A stretch of 6,913 nucleotides of DNA from NCBI GenBank assembly GCA_030150665.1, contig JASLFJ010000092.1:1-6913 (forward strand), in the 5' to 3' direction. The translations under genes and the position numbers were made by a program. Every line of letters begins with the position of its first letter. Within the stretch, counting starts at the first letter, position 1. Under the pieces are notes generated by a model. It was not told the DNA's origin and did no database searches. It saw only the letters and a list, made by a program, of their open reading frames with translations. This stretch comes from Enterococcaceae bacterium. GTDB lineage: Bacteria > Bacillota > Bacilli > Lactobacillales > Catellicoccaceae. Shown here piece by piece: positions 1 to 6,341 of this stretch.

Positions 1-954
1 CTTTCAACATCTCTTCCAGAAGATGTTCAGTATCAAGTGCTTCATTCTATCGCTGGATTAGAACAAGCAGAATTAATGCGTCCAGGATATGCGATTGAGT
101 ATGATGTAGTTATGCCTCATCAATTGCGTCATACGTTAGAAACAATGAAAATTTCAGGGCTGTTTACCGCTGGACAAACAAATGGAACGAGTGGTTATGA
201 AGAAGCTGCAGGACAAGGACTTATTGCAGGAATTAATGCGGCACTTAAAGTCCAAGAGAAAGAGCCTTTTACTTTAGGAAGACAAGATGGATATATTGGT
301 GTAATGATTGATGATTTAGTAACAAAAGGAACGAATGAACCGTACCGGCTATTAACATCTCGAGCAGAATACCGATTATTATTAAGGCATGATAATGCGG
401 ATTTAAGACTTTCCGATAAAGGTTATGCGATTGGTTTATTATCTCAAGCAGATTATGATCGTTATTTAGAAAAGAAAGCAGCGATTGAAGCCATTATTGC
501 TCAACTGTATACGATTCGTTTAAAACCAACACCAAAACTGCAAGCATTACTTGCCGAAAAACAAGCAGCACCGCTTAAAGATGGTGTATTAGCTGCTGAT
601 TTGTTAAAACGTCCTGAACTACATTATCAAGATTTACTGCCGTTTTTATCAGAATATTCTATTTGTCTAAATCAACCTCGTACTGTAACCGAGCAAGTAG
701 AAATTCAAATTAAATATGATGGTTATATTAAAAAAGCAGAAGCTAAAGCTGAAAAATTAAAACGTATGGAAGCAAAACGAATTCCAGAGTGGGTAGACTA
801 TCAAGAAATTTCAGGTCTGGCAACAGAAGCAAGACAAAAGTTAGAAAAAATTAAACCGGAAACTTTAGCCCAAGCCAGCCGTATTAGTGGGGTTAATCCT
901 TCCGATATTACGATTTTAATGGTGTATATTGAACAAGGTGGATCTAAAAGATAA
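1..954 (+). CDS. mnmG: tRNA uridine-5-carboxymethylaminomethyl modification enzyme MnmG (GidA), C-terminal half
   Basis: The frame is open from base 1 (LSTSLPEDVQ...) to TAA at 952-954, giving 317 residues of a protein usually near 630. The GTG at 37 is an internal Val codon, not a start. Family hallmarks visible are the block around MRPGYAIEYD, the FAD-domain stretch with GYEEAAGQG, the TSRAEYRLLLRHDNADLRL segment, and the helical tail with SRISGVNPSDI and LMVYIEQ. By family knowledge, MnmG is a cytoplasmic FAD protein that works with MnmE to add a carboxymethylaminomethyl or aminomethyl group to U34 of certain tRNAs; the C-terminal helices bind MnmE and tRNA. The N-terminal FAD fingerprint and the catalytic cysteines lie left of the window. 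No rsmG follows, unlike the arrangement in many Firmicutes. No clear terminator is seen after the stop. The reading frame looks intact and the identity is secure. Confidence 0.97.
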   Translation, partial: LSTSLPEDVQYQVLHSIAGLEQAELMRPGYAIEYDVVMPHQLRHTLETMKISGLFTAGQTNGTSGYEEAAGQGLIAGINAALKVQEKEPFTLGRQDGYIGVMIDDLVTKGTNEPYRLLTSRAEYRLLLRHDNADLRLSDKGYAIGLLSQADYDRYLEKKAAIEAIIAQLYTIRLKPTPKLQALLAEKQAAPLKDGVLAADLLKRPELHYQDLLPFLSEYSICLNQPRTVTEQVEIQIKYDGYIKKAEAKAEKLKRMEAKRIPEWVDYQEISGLATEARQKLEKIKPETLAQASRISGVNPSDITILMVYIEQGGSKR

Positions 955-1056
955 TGATATAGATCGATAGTGATACGAGTATGAGTGATGCATTCATATG
1001 TTAATTTATAGATTGATCTTTAGTGTATCAGTATTATATTTAGACATAACGCTAAA

Positions 1057-1085
1057 TTGTCTTTTTGTTATTTTTATGTTATAAT
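1057..1085 (+). promoter_or_regulatory. Putative sigma-A promoter for the MFS-malic enzyme operon
   Basis: TTGTCT (1057-1062) and a perfect TATAAT (1080-1085) are separated by 17 bp, the ideal spacing for a housekeeping promoter; the -35 matches TTGACA at four of six positions. Transcription would start near 1092, leaving a leader of about 245 nt before the ATG at 1339. The -35 is the right arm of a short AGACA/TGTCT dyad (1042-1046 and 1058-1062), which could be chance. No better promoter is seen nearer the gene. Confidence 0.6.
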
Positions 1086-1111
1086 TTTATCAATGAATGT
1101 TTTTTATTACT

Positions 1112-1144
1112 AATAGACCAGTATTTATTTTGTAGAGGTCTATT
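1112..1144 (+). promoter_or_regulatory. 8-bp inverted repeat just downstream of the promoter, possible operator
   Basis: AATAGACC (1112-1119) is matched by GGTCTATT (1137-1144) across a 17-nt spacer. It lies about 20 nt after the predicted transcription start, where a repressor could block RNA polymerase; it could also form a hairpin at the 5' end of the leader. No regulator gene is in the window, so the operator reading is inference. Confidence 0.35.
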
Positions 1145-1255
1145 CATTTTGGCGTAGCTAGAGAGCTATAAAAGATATGTTAGAGGTTGGGAACATATTG
1201 TTTAGATGAGAAATAATTAACAAGGATTAGTATAAAAAATAAATAGGATTCATGA

Positions 1256-1287
1256 GATAGCTACCGAACATATATTCGGTAGCTATC
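1256..1287 (+). promoter_or_regulatory. 13-bp perfect hairpin in the leader of the MFS exporter gene
   Basis: GATAGCTACCGAA (1256-1268) pairs perfectly with TTCGGTAGCTATC (1275-1287) around a 6-nt loop. It ends about 38 nt before the ribosome binding site of the exporter. No T-run follows on the plus strand, so it is not a standard intrinsic terminator; on the minus strand T-rich DNA begins only about 12 nt away. It may be an operator, a regulatory RNA hairpin, or an old terminator that has lost its T-tract. The stem itself is certain; its role is not. Confidence 0.55.
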
Positions 1288-1338
1288 GTCGATTATGGAC
1301 CTATTTTGATAAATAAATCTTATGAGAGGAAGTGAGTT

Positions 1339-2808
1339 ATGTCAGCAACAGAACACACAACAGCACAAAATTTATCGAAACAAAAAAAATATATGTTGGT
1401 GGTTATTTTACTTGTAGGGACGTTTTGTACCGTACTTAATCAAACATTACTAGCCACAGCGTATCCCACATTGATGCATTATTTTCATTTATCTGCCAAT
1501 ACAATTCAGTGGCTAACGACAGGTTTTTTACTTGTAAATGGTATTATGATTCCGGTGACAGCATGGTTGATGAATACAGTTCCTTCTAAATGGTTATATG
1601 TGAGTGCCATGTTTATATTTTTAGTAGGTACTATATTTTGTGCAACAGCAAAATCATTTGAAGGGCTCCTTTTAGGTCGAATTATTCAAGCTGTAGGTGT
1701 TGGAATTTCTATTCCGCTTCTACAAACCATTATGTTAAATATTTTTCCCCCCAACGAACGTGGCCGAGCGATGGGGCTGGTAGGGCTAGTGATTGGGTTA
1801 GGTCCTGCTATAGGTCCTACTTTATCAGGATGGGTTGTTGATCATCATCCGTGGCGTGTTTTATTTTGGCTTGTAATTCCTATTGTTGTTGTTGTTTTAA
1901 TTGCAGCGTTATTTTTAATGCCTTCTGTACTGCCGCTTACTCATCCTCCATTAGATGCTTTATCTTTATTATGGTCGACATTAGGATTTGGTAGCTTACT
2001 GTACGGATTTTCTAGTGTGGGTCAATATGGCTGGAACAGTATGATTGTTTTAGGAACATTAGTACTTGGTATTTTATTTATCGCTATTTTTATTAGAAGA
2101 CAGCTCCGTTTAGAACATCCATTCTTAGAGATGCGTGTTTTTAAATCGCGTCCATTTGCGATTGCTGCTTTATTATCTGGTGTGACCAATATGGCTATGG
2201 TTGGGATTGCTATGGTATTTCCGTTATATGTTCAAGAACTTAGAGGACAATCAGCATTTCATTCAGGTCTTATGTTACTACCAGGTGCTATTTTAATGGG
2301 GATTATGATGCCTATTTCTGGGAATATTTTTGATAAATACGGTGCTAAATATTTAGCACGTATTGGTATGGGAATTTTAACATTAGCTACGGTTCCGTTT
2401 TTATTTATTAATGAAACGACCCCATTTATTTTATTAATTATTTTTTATGGACTGAGAATGTTTGGAATCTCATTAGTCATGATGCCTGTTACAACATCGG
2501 GAATGAATTCACTACCTACGTCATTAATTTCACACGGCACAGCGGTGAATAATACATTCCGACAAATTGCAAGTTCTATTGGGACGGCAATTTTAGTTAG
2601 TGTATTAAGTAATACTACAAAAAAAGGAATGCCAAGTCCGAGTTTAGAGCATACCGATCCTAGTGCGTATCATGAAAAATTTATTACAGCCACATTAAAT
2701 GGCTATCATGCAGCCTTTGTTGTTGCACTTATTTTCTGTATTATTGGCTGGATTGTTGCTTTTCAAGTTGGCAAAGATAAACGTCATCATCACGTGAAAT
2801 CAGCTTAA
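1339..2808 (+). CDS. DHA2-family MFS multidrug exporter, LmrB-like (14 membrane helices)
   Basis: This 489-residue integral membrane protein starts at ATG 1339, with GAGGA 8 nt upstream. After a short polar N-terminus (1-17) it shows about 14 hydrophobic segments. Family motifs are LNQTLLATAYP in helix 1 (33-43), LLGRIIQAVGVG in helix 4 (111-122), the antiporter motif C GLGPAIGPTLSGWVVD in helix 5 (153-168), and a conserved HGTAVNNTFRQ segment near 399-409. Asn34 replaces the Asp found in many DHA2 pumps; as I recall, LmrB-type proteins share this. The family exports drugs or other small molecules in exchange for protons; the substrate here cannot be read from sequence. It is the first gene of a likely four-gene operon, with the malic enzyme 26 bp downstream, so it may export a metabolite rather than an antibiotic. 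The tail is His-rich (KRHHHVKSA). Confidence 0.9.
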   Translation: MSATEHTTAQNLSKQKKYMLVVILLVGTFCTVLNQTLLATAYPTLMHYFHLSANTIQWLTTGFLLVNGIMIPVTAWLMNTVPSKWLYVSAMFIFLVGTIFCATAKSFEGLLLGRIIQAVGVGISIPLLQTIMLNIFPPNERGRAMGLVGLVIGLGPAIGPTLSGWVVDHHPWRVLFWLVIPIVVVVLIAALFLMPSVLPLTHPPLDALSLLWSTLGFGSLLYGFSSVGQYGWNSMIVLGTLVLGILFIAIFIRRQLRLEHPFLEMRVFKSRPFAIAALLSGVTNMAMVGIAMVFPLYVQELRGQSAFHSGLMLLPGAILMGIMMPISGNIFDKYGAKYLARIGMGILTLATVPFLFINETTPFILLIIFYGLRMFGISLVMMPVTTSGMNSLPTSLISHGTAVNNTFRQIASSIGTAILVSVLSNTTKKGMPSPSLEHTDPSAYHEKFITATLNGYHAAFVVALIFCIIGWIVAFQVGKDKRHHHVKSA

Positions 2809-2834
2809 GTACAATAAATAGGGGAGTGTTTTGA

Positions 2835-3992
2835 ATGCAAGCAAATGATTTTGAACAAAAAGTGTTAGCTGTCCATGCAAAATATCCTGGGAAATGGAGT
2901 GTGCGTGCTGAAGTCACCGCACAAAATCAAGAAGAGCTTTCAGAAATTTATAGTCCTGGTGTGGCCATTCCGTGTGAAAAAATTAAAGACAATAAAGAGT
3001 TAGTTTATGAATATACCTCTAAAGGACATACTATTGCAATTATTTCAGATGGTACAGCCGTTTTAGGACTTGGTGATATAGGGCCTGAAGCAGGGCTTCC
3101 TGTGATGGAAGGAAAAGCAGTACTGTTAAAGCAGTTTACAGGACTTGATGCTGTTCCTTTAGTTGTTCAAGAAACAGATCCTGATCGGTTAATTGATTTG
3201 ATTGTTGCTTTATCTCCGAGTTTTGGAGGGATCAATTTAGAAGATATTTCAGCGCCGAGATGTTTTTATATTGAAGAAGAGCTTAAAAAACGTCTTGATA
3301 TTCCTGTATTTCACGATGATCAACATGGCACAGCTATTGTTGTGTTAGCAGCGCTTATTAATAGTTTGACTTTAGTTCAGAAAACAAAAGAAGAGATAAA
3401 AGTTGTCATTAATGGCATTGGTGCTGCAGGGCATGCTATTACAGAGTTGTTATTACATTTTGGGGTTAGAGATATTATTTTATGTGATAAACCAGGTATT
3501 TTAACATTGGATAATTGTTTTAATGCATATCAACAAAAATTAGTAAGAAAAACAAATCCGAGAAATATTACAGGAACCCTTCAAGATGCTTTAGTAGAGG
3601 CAGATGTTTTTATAGGTGTTTCTGTAGGAGATTGTGTGACAGAAGCGATGGTAAAAACAATGGCACAAGATCCTATTATTTTTGCGATGGCTAATCCAAT
3701 CCCTGAGATTAGTTATGATCTTGCAAAACAGGCTGGTGCTAAAATTGTAGGTACGGGTCGATCGGATCATCCAAATCAAATTAATAACGTCTATGTGTTT
3801 CCAGGAATGTTTCAAGGATTATTAAAGCATCCCAAAACAAAAGTAACAGAAGAGATTTATATTGCAGCAGCTAAGGCACTTGCTAGTTGTGTTTTAGATG
3901 ATGATTTAGATGAAACGCATATTTTGCCGAATCTTTTCCAACCTGATGTTGTCCATCAAGTCGCATCAGCCGTTGAACAAGCAACACGGTAA
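2835..3992 (+). CDS. NAD-dependent malic enzyme or CitM-type oxaloacetate decarboxylase
   Basis: A soluble 385-residue protein of normal length for small bacterial malic enzymes. The start is ATG 2835, with GGGGAG 8 nt upstream. The malic N-domain (about 1-160) carries the family's Tyr39 (EIYSPGVA) and Lys94 (EGKAVLLK), and the metal ligands Glu136/Asp137 (NLEDIS) and Asp161/Asp162 (HDDQHGT). The NAD-binding domain follows, with NGIGAAGHA at 193-201, AMANPIPEIS at 284-293 and GTGRSDHPNQINN at 306-318. All expected catalytic residues are present, so it should be active. Known chemistry is malate + NAD+ to pyruvate + CO2 + NADH; the close relative CitM in lactic acid bacteria decarboxylates oxaloacetate, and the two cannot be separated safely by eye. 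There is no malate or citrate permease, citrate lyase or maeKR nearby. It lies 26 bp after the MFS gene and 11 bp before the DUF1361 gene. Confidence 0.93.
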   Translation: MQANDFEQKVLAVHAKYPGKWSVRAEVTAQNQEELSEIYSPGVAIPCEKIKDNKELVYEYTSKGHTIAIISDGTAVLGLGDIGPEAGLPVMEGKAVLLKQFTGLDAVPLVVQETDPDRLIDLIVALSPSFGGINLEDISAPRCFYIEEELKKRLDIPVFHDDQHGTAIVVLAALINSLTLVQKTKEEIKVVINGIGAAGHAITELLLHFGVRDIILCDKPGILTLDNCFNAYQQKLVRKTNPRNITGTLQDALVEADVFIGVSVGDCVTEAMVKTMAQDPIIFAMANPIPEISYDLAKQAGAKIVGTGRSDHPNQINNVYVFPGMFQGLLKHPKTKVTEEIYIAAAKALASCVLDDDLDETHILPNLFQPDVVHQVASAVEQATR

Positions 3993-4003
3993 AGGGGTAT
4001 ATT

Positions 4004-4645
4004 ATGCTTACTTTTCAAAAATATCGTTATTTTTTCTGGTTATATTCTGTTATTGTTTTTTATTTTTATATAAAACAAGCGGCAGTTCATTTTTTATGGG
4101 TGGATACGTTACTGGCTTATTTTTCTTTAGAGTGTGGGTTTTATTTATTAAAGCCTATGCGCTTTAAAGTGATGCAATGGGGATTATTTTTTTTATTTCT
4201 TTTGTTTTTTCCAAATACGATTTATTTACTGACTGATTTAGTTCATTTAAATCGTATTCCTTTTTATGATGCAAGTACGTTAGTGATGACGCTGCGTATG
4301 GATATTTGGCTGATGTATACCCTTGTTATTATTGGTGTTTTCCCACTCATTTTATATGGTTTTTCTTGTGTGATTCAATTGAAACAGAAGTACTTAATGA
4401 GGTATTCATTAAAAACACAGTATGTTTTCTTACAAGTTTTTTGGATCATGATGAGTATGGGTGTTTTTTTAGGCAGATTTTTAAGATTCAATAGTATTCA
4501 GTTTTTTACAAATCCATTTCGGATTATGAGTCAGCTACATGTATTAGTTACGCCTCAAGCATTATTTTTTATTTTATGTTTTTGGCTCATTAATAATCTG
4601 TTATATGCAGTCATTAACAGCTTTGCTCATCGAAATCAGGAGTAA
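4004..4645 (+). CDS. DUF1361 family integral membrane protein
   Basis: 213 residues with about six hydrophobic segments (near 9-27, 33-49, 56-80, 100-125, 140-158 and 182-206). DUF1361 features are the block FPNTIYLLTDLVHL (69-82), which ends a membrane helix and contains acidic and His residues, the middle R98-M-D100 region, and GRFLRFNS (157-164) followed by NP. The function of the family is unknown to me. The start is ATG 4004, with AAAGGGG 6 nt upstream, right after the malic enzyme stop (11-bp gap), which points to co-transcription and perhaps coupled translation. The gene is rich in T and Phe codons, as expected for a hydrophobic protein; I see no frame break. An 11-bp inverted repeat lies within the coding sequence (4214-4258). 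Confidence 0.8.
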   Translation: MLTFQKYRYFFWLYSVIVFYFYIKQAAVHFLWVDTLLAYFSLECGFYLLKPMRFKVMQWGLFFLFLLFFPNTIYLLTDLVHLNRIPFYDASTLVMTLRMDIWLMYTLVIIGVFPLILYGFSCVIQLKQKYLMRYSLKTQYVFLQVFWIMMSMGVFLGRFLRFNSIQFFTNPFRIMSQLHVLVTPQALFFILCFWLINNLLYAVINSFAHRNQE

Positions 4646-4671
4646 AGATAAGAGGTTAAGGAGTCTATGAT

Positions 4672-5550
4672 ATGATACAGGTCATTTTATTAGGACTAAG
4701 TTTTTATTTAATTTATCATTTTATTGGAGATATAAAGTTAAGACCTCATATCATTCAGAAAACAAAAGTGGTTTGGGGTATAGGTATTGGCTTTATTGCA
4801 GATTTTTTAGATACATTAGGTATTGGTAGTTTTGCGATAACAACTCTACTGATCACATTAAAAGACTTACTCAAAACAGATCGTTACTTGCCAGGTACGT
4901 TAAATGTTGGGCATGCTGTTCCTACTTTAGTTGAGGCATTAATTTTTGTCACAGTGATTCCTGTTGATTTATTAACATTAACGTTAATGGTACTTTCTGC
5001 AATTTTCGGATCTTGGGTGGCTTCGCGAAAAGTTCGGAATTTTTCTGAGCATAAAGTACAAAAATGGGTCGGGATTGCTTTATTGATTACAGCATGCTTA
5101 ATGGTATGTAAACAACTAGGCTGGTTAGATCAGTTAGGGGCAAGTAATACTGATTTTGAGCTAAGAGGAATAAAATTATTGATTGGCTGTGTTGGAAATT
5201 TTATCTTTGGGATGTTGATGATGGTGGGTGTCGGGCTTTATGCACCGTGTATGGCTCTTGTCTATTTATTAGGTCTAAATCCAATCGCTGCATTTCCTAT
5301 TATGATGACTTCTTGTGCGAGTTTGATGCCTGTTTCTGGTGTAGAATTTATTAAACATCGGGATTATGATCCATCACTTGTCTTAGGCATTGCAATCGGT
5401 GGGATTTTTGGAGTTATTTTAGCAGCACAATTAGTCACTCATTTATCAATTTATTGGCTGTCTTGGGCAATGATTGTCATTATTATTTATACAGCATTCG
5501 ATTATTTAAGAAAAAGTCAAAAAAGTGCAAGATCCATAAAAAAAGCTTAA
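4672..5550 (+). CDS. TauE/SafE (TSUP) family membrane permease
   Basis: 292 residues with about eight hydrophobic segments in two related halves. The first half has GFIADFLDTLGIGSFAITTL (40-59); the second repeats the glycine pattern in GVGLYAPCMALVYLLGLNP (186-204), typical of the TSUP family. A basic tail follows the last helix (280-292). Family members move sulfite, sulfonates, sulfoacetate or other small organic anions; the substrate here is not known. The start is ATG 4672 with AAGGAG 8 nt upstream; the ATG at 4667 opens only ATG ATA TGA. The gene lies 26 bp after the DUF1361 gene and is the last of the operon. Pairing with a malic enzyme suggests export or uptake of a C3/C4 acid or similar anion, which is inference. 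Its final codons AAA AAA GCT TAA lie inside the terminator stem. Confidence 0.88.
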   Translation: MIQVILLGLSFYLIYHFIGDIKLRPHIIQKTKVVWGIGIGFIADFLDTLGIGSFAITTLLITLKDLLKTDRYLPGTLNVGHAVPTLVEALIFVTVIPVDLLTLTLMVLSAIFGSWVASRKVRNFSEHKVQKWVGIALLITACLMVCKQLGWLDQLGASNTDFELRGIKLLIGCVGNFIFGMLMMVGVGLYAPCMALVYLLGLNPIAAFPIMMTSCASLMPVSGVEFIKHRDYDPSLVLGIAIGGIFGVILAAQLVTHLSIYWLSWAMIVIIIYTAFDYLRKSQKSARSIKKA

Positions 5551-5600
5551 TGAATACATCATTTTCATAACTGAAAATGATAGGTTCATTAAGCTTTTTT
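5539..5600. terminator. Bidirectional intrinsic terminator shared by the TSUP and HAD genes
   Basis: A long hairpin has an outer 16-bp stem (5539-5554 with 5585-5600), a 3x3 internal loop, and an inner 9-bp stem ATCATTTTC/GAAAATGAT (5558-5566 with 5573-5581) around a 6-nt loop. The outer arm begins with A6 and ends with T6, so the T-tract works on either strand. It serves the plus-strand operon and the minus-strand HAD gene. Both stop codons (5548-5550 and 5589-5591) lie inside the stem. Confidence 0.92.
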
Positions 5601-6275
5601 AATTAATTCCGGAATTTCTTCTAAATGATAGACTTGATATGTTGGCTGAATGGTTAAATAATTTGTTTGCTTGTTTGGATTATACCAAATACTGTCTAGG
5701 TGACTTTGATATGCTCCTAAAATATCGGCTTCTAGACGATCACCAATCATTAATGTTTGGTGTTTCATATCAGGATATTTATTGAAAATATAGTTAAAAA
5801 ACTCTGGTTTTGGTTTAGGAGCTCCGATGTGATCTGAGATGAAAATATCTGAAAAATAAGGCATGAGTCCTGATTGTTCTAAGCGTTGATATTGAATATC
5901 AGCCACACCGTTACTTCCTACAAGAAGTGTTACACCGGCCTCTTTGAGTTGCTTTAATGTCTCTTCTGCTCCAGGAATTTTTAAGTAATTTTGAGCGACT
6001 GATGTTTGAAAGGCTTCATCTAATTCTTTACCAGAAACAGTAATATGATAACTATTAAAGAGTTGAGAAAAACGCTCAGCTAAAAGAGGTGCTCTTGCTT
6101 CTCCTTGTTCAATACGTTGCCAAACGTTATGATTAATTACTTGATATCTTTCTAATGCTTCTTGGGTATCAGAAATGCCATAGTCTTTAAATAGTTTCAT
6201 TAATGTTTGATAGGCCCCTTTTGTAAAATCAAGCAGCGTATCATCTAAATCAAAAATAATATATTGATAAGGCAT
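5589..6275 (-). CDS. HAD-superfamily hydrolase, YjjG/YfnB-type pyrimidine nucleotidase
   Basis: A 228-residue soluble protein. I place the start at ATG 6275, with AAGGAG 8 nt upstream; the GTG three codons earlier (6284) would directly abut that site. HAD motifs in order: FDLDDT with nucleophile Asp9 and Asp11 (8-13), SNG (121-123), Lys154 in GAPKPKPEFF (151-160), and GDRLEAD with Asp179 and Asp184 (178-184). The helical cap between motifs I and II and the segments IQYQRLEQSGL and DIFISDHIG match the YjjG/YfnB nucleotidase group, whose Escherichia coli member removes phosphate from non-canonical pyrimidine nucleotides. Substrate assignment is from family only. The gene converges on the TSUP gene and ends in the shared terminator. 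Directly upstream is the right end of an IS200-like relic; no promoter is evident in the roughly 30 bp between them. Confidence 0.9.
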   Translation of the reverse strand: MPYQYIIFDLDDTLLDFTKGAYQTLMKLFKDYGISDTQEALERYQVINHNVWQRIEQGEARAPLLAERFSQLFNSYHITVSGKELDEAFQTSVAQNYLKIPGAEETLKQLKEAGVTLLVGSNGVADIQYQRLEQSGLMPYFSDIFISDHIGAPKPKPEFFNYIFNKYPDMKHQTLMIGDRLEADILGAYQSHLDSIWYNPNKQTNYLTIQPTYQVYHLEEIPELIKKA

Positions 6276-6279
6276 GTTA

Positions 6280-6300
6280 CACACTCCTTTTTATAAGATG
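6280..6300 (-). repeat. 21-nt imperfect direct repeat, copy 1 (HAD gene leader)
   Basis: This stretch contains the HAD ribosome binding site. On the minus strand it matches 6881-6901 at 18 of 21 positions, with an unbroken 12-nt core AAAAGGAGTGTG. Part of the match is the common AGGAG motif, but the identity extends upstream of it. The two copies lie 601 bp apart and bracket the decayed insertion sequence. Confidence 0.5.
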
Positions 6301-6309
6301 GGCGTAAAA

Positions 6310-6332
6310 CCCCTATGCCTTTAGGCTAGGGG
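6310..6332 (-). repeat. Right-end subterminal hairpin of the IS200-like element
   Basis: On the minus strand CCCCTAGCC pairs with GGCATAGGGG around a TAAA loop, giving nine base pairs with one bulged A, followed by TTTTACG. Bulged hairpins of this kind next to the cleavage site are what TnpA of the IS200/IS605 family recognises. It starts 9 nt after the tnpA stop. With its short T-run it might also act as a weak terminator for transcription running into the HAD gene. Confidence 0.75.
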
Positions 6333-6341
6333 ATGTAAGTC

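Larger units (their letters stand above)
955..1338. other. 384-bp intergenic region between mnmG and the MFS exporter gene
   Basis: I see no convincing gene here; the only short frames (such as ATG at 1177, ten codons) lack a ribosome binding site. Positions 955-1030 hold only weak imperfect dyads and no T-tract, so no good mnmG terminator. After this come a promoter (1057-1085), an 8-bp dyad (1112-1144), a small TAGCT/AGCTA hairpin (1155-1168), a GAGGTTGGGA stretch near 1182 resembling one arm of repeats common in enterococcal and staphylococcal intergenic DNA, a 13-bp hairpin (1256-1287), and the ribosome binding site of the next gene. T-box, SAM or other riboswitch signatures were looked for by eye and not found. 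Confidence 0.6.

Noticed and set aside
37..954. Separate start of mnmG at position 37
   Set aside because: The frame is open upstream to base 1 with family-like sequence (LSTSLPEDVQ), and the codon at 37 is GTG inside the conserved region without a ribosome site.
971..1030. TGATAC/GTATCA dyad after mnmG as its terminator
   Set aside because: Arms are short and 48 nt apart, and no T-tract follows; 7-mers of this kind are expected by chance in this window.
1177..1209. Ten-codon leader peptide (MLEVGNILFR) before the exporter
   Set aside because: No ribosome binding site precedes the ATG and no stalling-type sequence is evident.
3591..3815. 74-codon minus-strand frame inside the malic enzyme gene
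   Set aside because: It is antisense to a well-supported coding sequence, has no ribosome site and a low-complexity translation.
3910..4167. 85-codon plus-strand frame across the malic enzyme-DUF1361 junction
   Set aside because: It overlaps two genes in another frame and lacks its own ribosome site.
4306..4494. 62-codon frame within the DUF1361 gene
   Set aside because: Out-of-frame shadow of a conserved membrane protein gene.
6276..6284. GTG start of the HAD gene at 6284, three codons upstream
   Set aside because: It abuts the AAGGAG (6285-6290), leaving no spacing; ATG 6275 has 8 nt spacing and the family-typical N-terminus.
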